Assembly (NCBI RefSeq): GCF_001005725.1
Contig: NZ_LBIC01000004.1
Location: 1 to 64,000 of the forward strand
Source: Sphingobium chungbukense
Lineage (GTDB): Bacteria; Pseudomonadota; Alphaproteobacteria; Sphingomonadales; Sphingomonadaceae
Length of the DNA stretch: 64,000 bases
Direction of reading: 5' to 3'
The notes beneath the pieces are model-generated. The model ran no database searches, was not told the origin of the DNA, and worked only from the letters and a program-made list of their open reading frames with translations. The position numbers and the translations under genes were made by a program. Below are positions 47,093 to 55,844 of this stretch, piece by piece. Within the stretch, counting starts at the first letter, position 1; every line of letters begins with the position of its first letter.

Positions 47093-47758
47093 ATGCGTCT
47101 GCTGATCGTCGAAGATGAACCTAGCCTCGGGCAACAGCTCCGCAATACGCTGGAGGGCGCGGGTTATGCCGTGGACCTGGCCGATGATGGTGAGGACGGG
47201 CATTTTCTGGGCGCGACCGAAAGCTACGACGCGGTGGTGCTGGACCTGGGCCTGCCGACCATCGACGGGCTGACCGTGCTGGACCGCTGGCGCAAGGAAG
47301 GCCGCAGTTTTCCGGTGCTGGTGCTGACGGCGCGCGACAGCTGGTCGGACAAGGTGGCGGGGCTGGACGCGGGCGCGGACGATTATCTGGCCAAGCCGTT
47401 CCAGAGCGAGGAACTGATCGCCCGGTTGCGCGCACTGATCCGCCGCGCATCGGGCAATGCGTCGAGCGAATTGACGGCGGGCGACGTGCGGCTGGACACC
47501 CGGTCGGGCAAGGTGACGCTGAAGGGCGAGCCGGTGAAGCTGACCGCGCAGGAATATAAGCTGCTGTCCTATCTGCTCCACCACAAGGGCAAGGTGGTGA
47601 GCCGCACCGAACTCATCGAACATATTTACGATCAGGATTTCGATCGTGATTCGAATACGATCGAGGTGTTCGTGACGCGCATCCGCAAGAAGCTGGGCGC
47701 GGACGTCATCACGACGATCCGGGGCCTTGGCTACAGCCTCGACGAACCGGGACGGTAA
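47093..47758 (+). CDS. OmpR/PhoB-family response regulator
   Basis: The 221-residue regulator has a receiver domain with E7-D8-E9, phospho-acceptor D51 (VVLDLGLP) and the lysine in YLAKPF, followed by a winged-helix DNA-binding domain (LTAQEYKLLSYLLHHKGKVVSRTELIEHIYD, VFVTRIRKKLGADVITTIRGLGYSL). Closest types are PhoP, FeuP and QseB. It is co-transcribed with the kinase 27 bp downstream. Confidence 0.94.
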   Translation: MRLLIVEDEPSLGQQLRNTLEGAGYAVDLADDGEDGHFLGATESYDAVVLDLGLPTIDGLTVLDRWRKEGRSFPVLVLTARDSWSDKVAGLDAGADDYLAKPFQSEELIARLRALIRRASGNASSELTAGDVRLDTRSGKVTLKGEPVKLTAQEYKLLSYLLHHKGKVVSRTELIEHIYDQDFDRDSNTIEVFVTRIRKKLGADVITTIRGLGYSLDEPGR

Positions 47759-47784
47759 TCGGGGCCGAGGTTCCGGCGCCCGCG

Positions 47785-49146
47785 ATGACCGATCCCCACG
47801 CCCCTGCTTCGGTTCGATCCACCGGATCGCTCAGCCGCCGCATGATCGGCATCGCAGCGCTGTGGATCAGCCTGCTGCTGCTGGGCGGCGGGCTGGCCTT
47901 GGATCGCGTGCTTTCGGACGCGATCACACGCAATTTCGACGATGGCATGAACTATGTGCTGACCGCCATGATCGCATCGGCGGAAATCGGGCCGGACGGC
48001 GAGGTGCTGTTCAATCGCGAACCCGCCGACCAGCGTTTTCTGGAACCCAATAGCGGCCTCTACTATCAGATCAGCGGCAAGGGGCATGAGGATTGGCGGT
48101 CGCGGTCGCTATGGGACCGGGCGCTCAGGGTGAAGCCGGAGCATCAGGACGATGCGCCCCATATCTATGACAGCAACCAGTTTCCCGGCGAGGATCTGCG
48201 GATATTGGAGCGCAGCATCGTCCTGCCGGGATCGAACACACGCTGGATGTTCATGGTGGCCCAGGCCCGCGAAGGACTGGACGCGCAGATCAAGACGCTG
48301 CGATCGACGCTGTTCGAAAGCTTCGCGCTTCTGGCGCTGGGATTGATCGTGCTGGCGACGCTTCAGACCATTTATGGCCTTCGGCCATTGCGCAAGGTGC
48401 GGCACGAGATCGTGCGGATGCGGGCGGGCGAGAAGAACCGGGTCACCGAACCCATGCCCGCCGAGGTGCTGCCGATGGTCGAGGAACTGAACGCGCTGCT
48501 CGCCCATAATGAGCGGCAGGCGGAGGAGGCGCGGACCCATGCGGGCAACCTTGCCCATGCGCTCAAGACGCCGCTGACGGTGATCATGAACGCCGCGACC
48601 GCGCAATCGCCCGACCTTGGCGATACGGTGATCCGTGAGGCAACGACGATGCGGCGGCAGGTCGACCATCACCTCGCCCGCGCCCGCGCCGTGGGGCGGC
48701 GCGGCGCGGCACAGAGCCGGGCGGAGGTCTGGCCCAGCCTCGACGCGGTCGAACGCGCGGTACGGCGGCTCTATCCGGATGTGCGGATCGACATGGATGG
48801 CGTGAAGGACGCCGCCGTCCGGGTCGAGCGGCAGGATTTGGACGAAATGCTGGGCAATCTGATCGAGAATGCCGCGAAATATGGCGGCGGCAGCGTGTTC
48901 GCGACGGTCGGGCGCAGGGGCGCCATGGTCGAAATCCTGGTCGAGGATGACGGCATGGGCATAGCCCAAGCCGATCGCACGCGCATCTTCGACCGGGGTG
49001 TCAGGCTTGATTCGGGCAAGCCGGGTACGGGTCTTGGCCTCGCCATCGTGCGGGATGTCGCGGAAATCTATGGCGGGTCGGTCGCGCTGGAGGAAAGCGA
49101 GGATCTGGGCGGTGTGCTGGTCCGGCTACGGCTGCCTTCGGCCTGA
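47785..49146 (+). CDS. Sensor histidine kinase, PhoQ/FeuQ type
   Basis: The 453-residue kinase has two TM helices (about residues 21-42 and 172-195) around a 130-residue periplasmic sensor domain, then HAMP-like and dimerisation segments with the phospho-acceptor histidine in NLAHALKTPLTVI (about 258). ATPase motifs are LGNLIENAAKYG (N box), VEDDGMGI (G1) and GTGLGLAIV (G2). The AHALKTPL H-box is typical of the PhoQ-like group. The stop overlaps the DUF454 gene by one base. Confidence 0.93.
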   Translation: MTDPHAPASVRSTGSLSRRMIGIAALWISLLLLGGGLALDRVLSDAITRNFDDGMNYVLTAMIASAEIGPDGEVLFNREPADQRFLEPNSGLYYQISGKGHEDWRSRSLWDRALRVKPEHQDDAPHIYDSNQFPGEDLRILERSIVLPGSNTRWMFMVAQAREGLDAQIKTLRSTLFESFALLALGLIVLATLQTIYGLRPLRKVRHEIVRMRAGEKNRVTEPMPAEVLPMVEELNALLAHNERQAEEARTHAGNLAHALKTPLTVIMNAATAQSPDLGDTVIREATTMRRQVDHHLARARAVGRRGAAQSRAEVWPSLDAVERAVRRLYPDVRIDMDGVKDAAVRVERQDLDEMLGNLIENAAKYGGGSVFATVGRRGAMVEILVEDDGMGIAQADRTRIFDRGVRLDSGKPGTGLGLAIVRDVAEIYGGSVALEESEDLGGVLVRLRLPSA

Positions 49147-49496
49147 TGCGGCGGCATATCTATCTTGCCTGCGGCTTTCTTTCGCTGGGCCTGGGAGCGA
49201 TCGGGGCCTTTTTACCGTTGCTGCCCACTGTGCCGTTCATGATCCTGGCTGCCTTCTGCTTTGCCCGATCCAGTCCGGCGATGGAAGCCCGGCTGCTGGA
49301 GCATCGTCATTTCGGGCCGCATATCCGGCGATGGCGGGAAAAGGGCGCGATCAGCCGGCGGGGGAAGAAAGCCGCTCTGGCAGCCTTTGCATTCAGCGTG
49401 GTGATGGCGCTGCTGTTCTCGCCCTTCCCGTGGTTCCTGATTCCGGTTGGAGCCGCCATGGTCGGCGGAACCTGGATATGGACGCGGCCGGACTGA
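49146..49496 (+). CDS. DUF454 (YbaN-like) membrane protein
   Basis: The 116-residue protein has the DUF454 core: LGLGAIGAFLPLLPTVPFMILAAFCFARSSP, HRHFGPHIRRWRE, and two C-terminal TM helices. The function of the family is unknown. It is translationally coupled to the kinase gene (TGATG), so it probably belongs to the same operon. Confidence 0.88.
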   Translation: MRRHIYLACGFLSLGLGAIGAFLPLLPTVPFMILAAFCFARSSPAMEARLLEHRHFGPHIRRWREKGAISRRGKKAALAAFAFSVVMALLFSPFPWFLIPVGAAMVGGTWIWTRPD

Positions 49497-49515
49497 CGGT
49501 TCCGGCATCGCCATT

Positions 49516-49549
49516 CTCGTCATCCCGGGCTTGATCCGGGTGACGAAGC
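49516..49549. repeat. REP-like palindrome between convergent genes
   Basis: CTCGTCATCCCGGGCTTGATCCGGGTGACGAAGC is an imperfect palindrome (CGTCA-CCCGG against CCGGG-TGACG around GCTTGAT). It lies between the DUF454 gene and the convergent UPF0126 gene. A near-identical unit occupies the same kind of position at 54426. Confidence 0.7.
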
Positions 49550-49583
49550 GGGGAGCGGAAGTCCCCCAAAGCCGACAATTGCC

Positions 49584-50225
49584 TCAGTCCCCCGCTCGCT
49601 TATAATGTGGCAATCCAAGGCCGCGCCAGATTGCGACAGCGCGGAGCAGAAATCCCAGAAACGCAGCGATCAGGCCGGCGACCGGTACGTCCAGTCCCCA
49701 CCAGCGCAGGCAGACGAACAGACCCGACGCGAGCGCCGCAGCCGTCACATAAAGCTCCGGACGCAGCAGGATCGACGGTTCGTGCGCCAGCAGGTCACGC
49801 ATGATACCGCCGACGCAACCGGTGACGACGCCCATCATCGCCGCGACGAGGGGCGGAATGCCGTAGCTCATCGCCTTGGCCGCGCCGTAGACGGCGAAGG
49901 CGGCAAGACCGATCGCATCGAGCCAGTCGAGCGCGCGGTCGCTCCACCAGCGGCGCGGCGTGAACCAGATGAGCAATGCCGCGATCATGCAGGCAATCGC
50001 GGGCATTGCATCATGGACCCAGAACACCGGGGCACCGATCAGCAGATCGCGGACCGTTCCGCCCCCCACCCCCGTCACCAGCGCGAAGAAGGCGAAAGTC
50101 ACGAGCGTCTGGCGCAACCGCGCGGCAGCGAGCGCGCCCGAGGCGGCGAACACGAAAGTGCCGACGATGCTCAATGTTTCGAGGACCGGGCCGATCTGAT
50201 GAAAGGCGATGGCGGGTGGCAGCAT
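49584..50225 (-). CDS. UPF0126/TRIC-like membrane channel protein
   Basis: The 213-residue protein has seven hydrophobic helices in two homologous halves, each with a glycine-rich motif ending in RDLL: GVGGGTVRDLLIG (about residue 54) and GCVGGIMRDLLAHEP (about 140). This family is related to trimeric intracellular cation channels. A transported ion has not been established for bacterial members of this group. Confidence 0.88.
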   Translation of the reverse strand: MLPPAIAFHQIGPVLETLSIVGTFVFAASGALAAARLRQTLVTFAFFALVTGVGGGTVRDLLIGAPVFWVHDAMPAIACMIAALLIWFTPRRWWSDRALDWLDAIGLAAFAVYGAAKAMSYGIPPLVAAMMGVVTGCVGGIMRDLLAHEPSILLRPELYVTAAALASGLFVCLRWWGLDVPVAGLIAAFLGFLLRAVAIWRGLGLPHYKRAGD

Positions 50226-50321
50226 GGGATCGAATAGGCGCCCGTCAGCCGCGCCCGCCGAGGATCAGGCACGAACGGTGAGCGCCGCCATTCCGGTCGG
50301 GGAGAATGGCGGCCCTCCCCA

Positions 50322-50867
50322 TCATTTCGCCAGTTCGGCCTCGATGGCGGCGATCAGCGCGGCGTCATCGGGCGCGGTAGTGGGCGCGAAGCGGGCCGCA
50401 ACGCTGCCGTCCTTCGCGATCACGAACTTCTCGAAATTCCACAGGACTTCCGGCTCGGGATTGGGCGTGATGCCATAGCCTTGCAGCTTTTCGCGGAAGG
50501 CGGCGCCGTCGCCCTGCGCTTCGGGCCGGGCACTGGTGAGGGCAGCATAGAGCGGGTGCTTTTCCGGACCGGTCACGACGATCTTTTCGAACATCGGGAA
50601 ATCGACGCCGAAATTGGTGGTACAGAAGGTCGCGATCTCGTCATTGCTGCCCGGTTCCTGCGCGCCGAAATCGTTGGCGGGGAAACCGGCGACGACCAGG
50701 CCCTGGTCCTTGTAATCGCGGTAGAGCTTTTCAAGGCCCTCATATTGCGGGGTCAAGCCGCATTTGGACGCGACGTTGACCGCCAGCACCACCTTTCCCG
50801 CATAGTCGGCGAGGCTGGCGTCGGCACCCTTGATGGTCTTGAGCGGGATTTGCTGGATATCGGTCAT
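50322..50867 (-). CDS. Glutathione peroxidase family (thiol peroxidase)
   Basis: The 181-residue enzyme reduces peroxides with a cysteine instead of selenocysteine. Catalytic Cys36 is in NVASKCGLTPQY, the Gln of the tetrad in FPANDFGAQEPG (about 70), and WNFEKF (Trp143, Asn144) completes the site. A second cysteine at 82 may resolve the disulfide, suggesting thioredoxin dependence. The start at 50867 follows AAGGAGTGAC; the long upstream frame is not real. The VIT-type transporter lies just upstream. Confidence 0.93.
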   Translation of the reverse strand: MTDIQQIPLKTIKGADASLADYAGKVVLAVNVASKCGLTPQYEGLEKLYRDYKDQGLVVAGFPANDFGAQEPGSNDEIATFCTTNFGVDFPMFEKIVVTGPEKHPLYAALTSARPEAQGDGAAFREKLQGYGITPNPEPEVLWNFEKFVIAKDGSVAARFAPTTAPDDAALIAAIEAELAK

Positions 50868-50904
50868 CTTGTCACTCCTTGGAGATAGGCGGCGGCTTCT
50901 GCCG

Positions 50905-51630
50905 TCATATGGCTGCGCCGAAAAGCTTGCCCACGCCGGATGTCGCCAGCATCGCGAACACGCCCCAGAAAACGACGCGTGCGACGGCACGGACGATCCC
51001 CCCGCCGCCGAGCCGCGCACCGACATAACCCAATATGGCAAGGCAAACCAACGACGTAACCGCTACAGCTACAAGCGCATGGGAAGGATATGCGACCGCC
51101 GCCAACAGTGGTGCGACGGCGCCGGCGGAAAAGGTCGCCGCGGATGTAAACGCGGCCTGAACCGGGCGCGCGGTGCTGATGTCCGAAATGCCCAGTTCAT
51201 CGCGCGCATGGGCAGCCAGCGCATCGATATTCATGAGTTGCGTCGCCACTTGCCCCGCCAAATCAGGGGTCAGGCCGCGATCGACATAGATGTTGCGCAA
51301 CTCCTCCCACTCCACATGAGGTTGTTGGGCCAAAGCCTTCTTTTCCTTGGCCAGGTCGGCACGTTCGGTATCGGATTGGGCGCTGACGGAAACATATTCG
51401 CCCGCCGCCATCGACATGGCGCCCGCCACCAGCGCCGCCGTGCCGGAAAGAAGGATCGTCGAGGGCGCCGCCCCGGAAGCCGCGATGCCCGTGAGCAGGC
51501 TGGCGGTCGAGACGATGCCGTCATTCGCGCCCAGCACGGCGGCGCGCAGCCAGCCGACTCGGTTCACATAATGGACCGCATGATGGCCGTCGATCACGTC
51601 ATCATCCTGCGTCGCCGTGGACTGTTCCAT
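50905..51630 (-). CDS. VIT1/CCC1-family iron/manganese transporter
   Basis: The 241-residue membrane protein shows the VIT pattern: VLGANDGIVSTASLLTGIAASG (TM1), GAMSMAAGEYVSVSAQSDTERADLAKEK with the metal-binding-domain entry, then three C-terminal TM helices. VIT/CCC1 proteins export ferrous iron or manganese from the cytosol. Being next to a peroxidase gene, it may help limit Fenton chemistry. It is 58 bp downstream of the ABC-F gene. Confidence 0.9.
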   Translation of the reverse strand: MEQSTATQDDDVIDGHHAVHYVNRVGWLRAAVLGANDGIVSTASLLTGIAASGAAPSTILLSGTAALVAGAMSMAAGEYVSVSAQSDTERADLAKEKKALAQQPHVEWEELRNIYVDRGLTPDLAGQVATQLMNIDALAAHARDELGISDISTARPVQAAFTSAATFSAGAVAPLLAAVAYPSHALVAVAVTSLVCLAILGYVGARLGGGGIVRAVARVVFWGVFAMLATSGVGKLFGAAI

Positions 51631-51688
51631 CCGCTTCCCCCTGACTTGCTGCCTTGGCTATCAGATGAGACGATTGGCGCAAGGCCTT

Positions 51689-53467
51689 CTAGGCACCCAG
51701 CCCTTCGGCCCTTTCCGCCAGTTCGAGCCAGCGTTCCTCCGCCGCGTCCTTTTCGGCGCGGGCCTTTTCGATCGCCTTTGTGAGAGCATCGAATTTCTTC
51801 GGGTCGCGACTGTAGAGATTGGGATCGGCCAACGCCTCTTCGTCGCGGGCGATGGCGGCCTCGATCGACTCGATTTGCTTAGGGATCAGATCGAAGTCGC
51901 GCTGGTCCTTGTAGCTGAGCTTCGTCGCGGCGGTCTTTTGCGGCGGCGGCGCGGCGGTCTTCTTCTCCTGCCTTGGCGCGTTCTTCGGCTGGCGCTTGGC
52001 AACCCAGTCGGCATAGCCGCCGACGATCACGTCGATCGTGCCGGAGCCGTCCAGCCCCAGCGTCACGGTGACGGTGCGGTCGAGAAAATCGCGGTCGTGG
52101 CTGACGATCAGGACCGTGCCCTCATAGTCGGCGATCACCTCCTGGAGCAGGTCGAGCGTTTCGAGATCGAGATCGTTGGTCGGCTCGTCCAGTACCAGCA
52201 GGTTCGATTCGCGGGCGAATTCGCGGGCGAACAGGAGCCGGGAGCGTTCGCCGCCGGACAGCGTCCCCACCCTCGCCTCGGCCAGCGAGGGATCGAAGAG
52301 GAATTCCTTGAGATAGCCGTGGACATGCTTGCGCACGCCGCGCACGTCGATCCAGTCGCCGCCTTCGGCCAGCACATCCCTCACCCGCTTGTCGGGCTGC
52401 ATCAGGCTGCGCTGCTGGTCGATGAAGATCATGTCGAGCGACTTGGCCTGTTTGACTTGCCCCGCGTCGGGCGCGAGTTCGCCGGTGAGGAGCTTCAACA
52501 GCGTGGTCTTGCCCGCGCCATTGCCGCCGACGATACCGATGCGGTCGCCGCGCTGGATGCGCAGGGAGAAATCCTTGATGACCGTGCGCTCGCCGAACTG
52601 CTTGGTGACATGCTCGGCGGTGATGACGCTTTTCGTCTTGTTGTCGTCGCTGGCGACGGCAATCTTCGCAACGCCCTGCGGCCCGACCATGGCGGCGCGC
52701 TGGGCGCGCATCTCCCACAATTTGGCAAGGCGGCCCTGGTTGCGCTTGCGCCGGGCGGTGACACCGCGTTCCAGCCAGTGGGCCTCGATCTTGAGCTTGG
52801 CGTCAAGCTTTTCGGCGGCGCGGGCCTCTTCGGCATAGACGGCTTCCATCCATTCCTCGAAACCGCCGAAGCCGATCTCGTTGCGGCGGATGCCGCCCCG
52901 GTCGAGCCACAGCGTCTGGCGCGTCAGGCGGGTCAGGAAGGCGCGGTCGTGACTGATCACGATGAAGGCGCCATTATAGCGGCTGAGCCAGCCCTCCAGC
53001 CAGTCGATCGCGTCGATGTCGAGATGGTTGGTCGGTTCGTCGAGCAGCAGCAGGTCGGGTTCGCTCGCCAGGGCGCGGGCGATGGCGGCGCGGCGACGCT
53101 CGCCCCCCGAAGCGGTCGCGGCCTCGCGATTGAGGTCGGTGCCTAGCTGGCTGGCAATGGCCTCCACCTCATGGGCGGGCGGCGCGAACTGGCCCGCCAA
53201 CGCGAAATCGCGCAGCGTGGCGAAGCTGCCGACGTCGGGGTCCTGCTCCAGCATGATGACCCGCGCGCCAGGCCGGACCGACCGGGTGCCCTCATCCGGT
53301 TCGATCTGCCCGGCAATGAGCTTCAGCAACGTGGTCTTGCCCGCGCCGTTGCGGCCGATCAGCGCCAGCCTGTCCCTCTCCCCGACGAAAATGTCGAGAT
53401 TGCGGAACAGCCAGTGGGTGCCCTGCGAGAGGCCAAGATTTTCGAAGGAGAGAATGGGAGCCGCCAT
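51689..53467 (-). CDS. ABC-F ATPase, Uup-like
   Basis: The 592-residue protein has two ATP-binding cassettes and no membrane segments. Cassette 1: GRNGAGKTT (about 38), ASGGERRR and LLLLDEPTNHLD. Cassette 2: GGNGAGKTT (about 326), LSGGERSR and LLVLDEPTNDLD. A linker of about 80 residues and a C-terminal coiled coil (about 520-590, Lys/Glu/Ala-rich) match Uup, which acts on ribosomes and influences transposon excision. Resistance ABC-F proteins are less likely. Confidence 0.92.
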   Translation of the reverse strand: MAAPILSFENLGLSQGTHWLFRNLDIFVGERDRLALIGRNGAGKTTLLKLIAGQIEPDEGTRSVRPGARVIMLEQDPDVGSFATLRDFALAGQFAPPAHEVEAIASQLGTDLNREAATASGGERRRAAIARALASEPDLLLLDEPTNHLDIDAIDWLEGWLSRYNGAFIVISHDRAFLTRLTRQTLWLDRGGIRRNEIGFGGFEEWMEAVYAEEARAAEKLDAKLKIEAHWLERGVTARRKRNQGRLAKLWEMRAQRAAMVGPQGVAKIAVASDDNKTKSVITAEHVTKQFGERTVIKDFSLRIQRGDRIGIVGGNGAGKTTLLKLLTGELAPDAGQVKQAKSLDMIFIDQQRSLMQPDKRVRDVLAEGGDWIDVRGVRKHVHGYLKEFLFDPSLAEARVGTLSGGERSRLLFAREFARESNLLVLDEPTNDLDLETLDLLQEVIADYEGTVLIVSHDRDFLDRTVTVTLGLDGSGTIDVIVGGYADWVAKRQPKNAPRQEKKTAAPPPQKTAATKLSYKDQRDFDLIPKQIESIEAAIARDEEALADPNLYSRDPKKFDALTKAIEKARAEKDAAEERWLELAERAEGLGA

Positions 53468-53477
53468 GGGCGTGCAG

Positions 53478-53526
53478 CTAGAGCATTTTCAAGTCGGGTG
53501 GAACAGGTGACGGCCGGAAAAATGCG
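53478..53526. repeat. Palindromic intergenic repeat (AGAGCATTTTC type)
   Basis: CTAGAGCATTTTC on the left and GGAAAAATGCGG on the right form an interrupted hairpin around GTGGAACAGGTGACG. Elements starting AGAGCATTTTC are widely scattered in alphaproteobacterial intergenic DNA. It lies ten bases upstream of the ABC-F start codon, so it overlaps the leader or promoter of that gene. Confidence 0.55.
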
Positions 53527-53661
53527 GAAAACGAAAGAGCGATCGGCGGTTCGCGGCAGGAGGGGGAACCGGAATCTGTCTGACGGCTTTCAACGCATGT
53601 CAGCGTCCATTCATCGCAGCCGTCACAATAGACCTGCATCGCTTTTTGAGGAGAAAGCCCC

Positions 53662-54390
53662 GTGAAATCAATGCTTGCCCTGATGGCTCTCGGCGCCGCC
53701 CTGCCCGTTTCGGCTGTGGCGCAGACCAGTGTCACCATTGCCGAAACCGCTCCCGTCGTGACGCTGAACGTTACGGAAACCGTCGAAGCGGCGCCGGACA
53801 TGGCGACCGTCGGCACCGGGGTCCAGACCCGCGCGCAGACCGCCGCCCAGGCGATGCGCGACAATGCGGTACAGATGGACAAGCTGATCGCTGCGCTGGT
53901 GAAGGCGGGCATCCCGAAGAAGGATGTCCAGACCAGCGGGATCAATCTGAGCGCGCAATATGATTACAGCAATCGCGACGGCCAGCCGTCGGGACCGCGC
54001 TTCATCGGCTATGAGGCGTCGAACCAGCTTTCGGTGAAGCTGCGCGACATCAAGAAGGTGGGAACGCTGCTCGACACCATGGTCGAGGCGGGCGCGACCA
54101 ATGTGAACGGGCCGAGCTTCTCGATCAGCGATCCCGCGCCGATGCTGGCGCAGGCACGGGCGGCGGCGCTCAAGAGCGCCAAGGCGCAGGCGGATTTCTA
54201 TGCGCAGGCGGCCGGCTATCGCTCGGCCCGGCTGGTGTCGCTGGCAGAGAGCAACAGCGGCGGCCAGCCACCCATGCCGATGATGGCGGCCGCGCGGTTC
54301 AAGGCCGATGCCGCCCCCGCCACCCCGGTCGAGCCGGGACAGGTCGGGTCTTCGGTGACGCTGACCGTTCAATATGCGTTGGAGAAATAG
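53662..54390 (+). CDS. SIMPL-domain (DUF541) periplasmic protein
   Basis: The 242-residue protein has a signal peptide ending at AVAQ (about 21). The SIMPL domain follows: VTLNVTETVEAAPDMATVGTGVQTRAQTAAQAMRDNA, VQTSGINLSAQYDYS, IGYEASNQLSVKLRDIKKVGTLLDTMVEAGATNVNG. Family members are linked to oxidative stress and outer-membrane integrity, but the activity is unknown. The GTG start follows GAGGAGA by about 10 bases. Confidence 0.88.
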   Translation: MKSMLALMALGAALPVSAVAQTSVTIAETAPVVTLNVTETVEAAPDMATVGTGVQTRAQTAAQAMRDNAVQMDKLIAALVKAGIPKKDVQTSGINLSAQYDYSNRDGQPSGPRFIGYEASNQLSVKLRDIKKVGTLLDTMVEAGATNVNGPSFSISDPAPMLAQARAAALKSAKAQADFYAQAAGYRSARLVSLAESNSGGQPPMPMMAAARFKADAAPATPVEPGQVGSSVTLTVQYALEK

Positions 54391-54425
54391 AATAGCGGAT
54401 TTAGCGGCTTGCAGCCGTGATCGCC

Positions 54426-54459
54426 CTCGTCACCCCCGGCTTGCCCTGGGTGACGAAAG
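54426..54459. repeat. REP-like palindrome between convergent genes (second copy)
   Basis: CTCGTCACCCCCGGCTTGCCCTGGGTGACGAAAG resembles the unit at 49516 and again separates two convergent genes (SIMPL protein and PHB depolymerase). The same orientation and location suggest a role at transcript ends. Confidence 0.7.
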
Positions 54460-54496
54460 GGGGGAGGTCCGTCTTCCCCCGAATGCCCGGGCAGGC

Positions 54497-55720
54497 TCAG
54501 TTCATCGCCAGGATCATGTTCCGCACCTGCGGATAGACCTGCTTTTCCCATTTGCTGCCTGAAAACACGCCATAATGGCCGACGCCGGGCTGGAGGTGAT
54601 GGCGCTTGAGATGCGGACGCAAACCCGTGCAGAGCGCATGGGCCGCCGCCGTCTGACCCACGGCACAGACATCGTCCTTCTCACCCTCGACCGTCAGCAA
54701 CGCGGTGTTGCGGATCGCACCCGGATTGACCTTGCGCCCGCGATAGGTGAGTTCGCCCTTCGCCAGGAGGGTGCGCTGGAATACCTTGTCCACGGTTTCG
54801 AGGTAGAATTCCGCGGTCATGTCCAGGACCGCGAAATATTCCTCGTAGAATGTCTTGATCCTGTCGGCTTCCACCTGCTTGCCGTCGGCCAAGAGCTGAT
54901 ACAGTTCGCGATGCGCGGCACCATGGCGGTCCATGTTCATCGACATGAACGCCGAAAGCTGCAGAAAACCCGGATAGACCCGCCGTCCCCGGCCCGCATA
55001 GCGCATCGGCACCATGCTGATCAAATTGTCCTCGAACCATTCCAGCGTCTGTTCATTGGCGAGTTCGTTGACGACCGTGGGCGCGGCGCGCGTGTCGATC
55101 GGACCACCCATCAGGGTCATGGAGCGCGGCGTGGCGGGGTCCTTGTCCTCCGACATGATCGACACCGCCGCCATGGCGGGCACGCAGGGCTGGCAGACGG
55201 AGACGAGGTGCGAACCCGGCCCCAGCTCCTGCATGAAGGTCATGATATAGTCGACATAGTCGTCGAAGCCGAAACGGCCGGCGCTGAGCGGCACGTCGCG
55301 CGCATTCTTCCAATCGGTGATATAGACGTCGTGGTCGCGGAGCAGCGTCTGCACCGTGTTGCGCAGCAGGGTCGCGAAATGGCCGGACATCGGCGCCACC
55401 ACCAGAACCTTCGGCTGGGCGGTCTCCACATCGTCCTTGGCAAAGTGCAGCAGATTGCCGAAGGGCATGTCCAGCGCCACTTCCTCCCGCACCGGAACCA
55501 GCGCATTGCCCGTTTCGACCGGGCGAATCGCATAGGCGGGACGGCGATGGGTCAGCTTCGCGCCCTGGAACACATCCATCATGGCAAACATGCGGCGGGG
55601 CATCGCCCAATCCGCCACGGGGCCCATTTTATCCCTGAAAGACAATGCGATCTGTGCCCCGAACCGGGCCGGAGCCAGCATGTCGTTCCACGCCTGATAG
55701 CCACTGTACAGCATCTTCAT
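54497..55720 (-). CDS. phaZ: Intracellular polyhydroxybutyrate depolymerase
   Basis: The 407-residue enzyme degrades stored PHB granules. It has the PhaZ family pattern: YQAWNDMLAPAR at the N-terminus, APMSGHFATLLRNTVQTLL, HDVYITDWKNARDVP, and VSVCQPCVPAMAA with the nucleophilic cysteine (Cys176, in place of serine; Cys179 nearby). LKRHHLQPGVGHYGVFSGSKW near the end holds the catalytic histidine. A Cys-Asp-His triad is known for Ralstonia PhaZa1. No PHB synthase is adjacent. Confidence 0.93.
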   Translation of the reverse strand: MKMLYSGYQAWNDMLAPARFGAQIALSFRDKMGPVADWAMPRRMFAMMDVFQGAKLTHRRPAYAIRPVETGNALVPVREEVALDMPFGNLLHFAKDDVETAQPKVLVVAPMSGHFATLLRNTVQTLLRDHDVYITDWKNARDVPLSAGRFGFDDYVDYIMTFMQELGPGSHLVSVCQPCVPAMAAVSIMSEDKDPATPRSMTLMGGPIDTRAAPTVVNELANEQTLEWFEDNLISMVPMRYAGRGRRVYPGFLQLSAFMSMNMDRHGAAHRELYQLLADGKQVEADRIKTFYEEYFAVLDMTAEFYLETVDKVFQRTLLAKGELTYRGRKVNPGAIRNTALLTVEGEKDDVCAVGQTAAAHALCTGLRPHLKRHHLQPGVGHYGVFSGSKWEKQVYPQVRNMILAMN

Positions 55721-55844
55721 CTAATCAAACGCGCCCTGATCTCGTTCGGTCCCGATTCGACCATCATTATAGGTCTATACAGGTTTTCCATATTGCACCG
55801 CATCATGATTGATGGAAAAGTAGGATAAAGCGGGAGGATTTGCC

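Noticed and set aside
51689..53467. ABC-F protein as an antibiotic-resistance determinant
   Set aside because: The C-terminal coiled coil and linker are of Uup type, and the genetic context is housekeeping.
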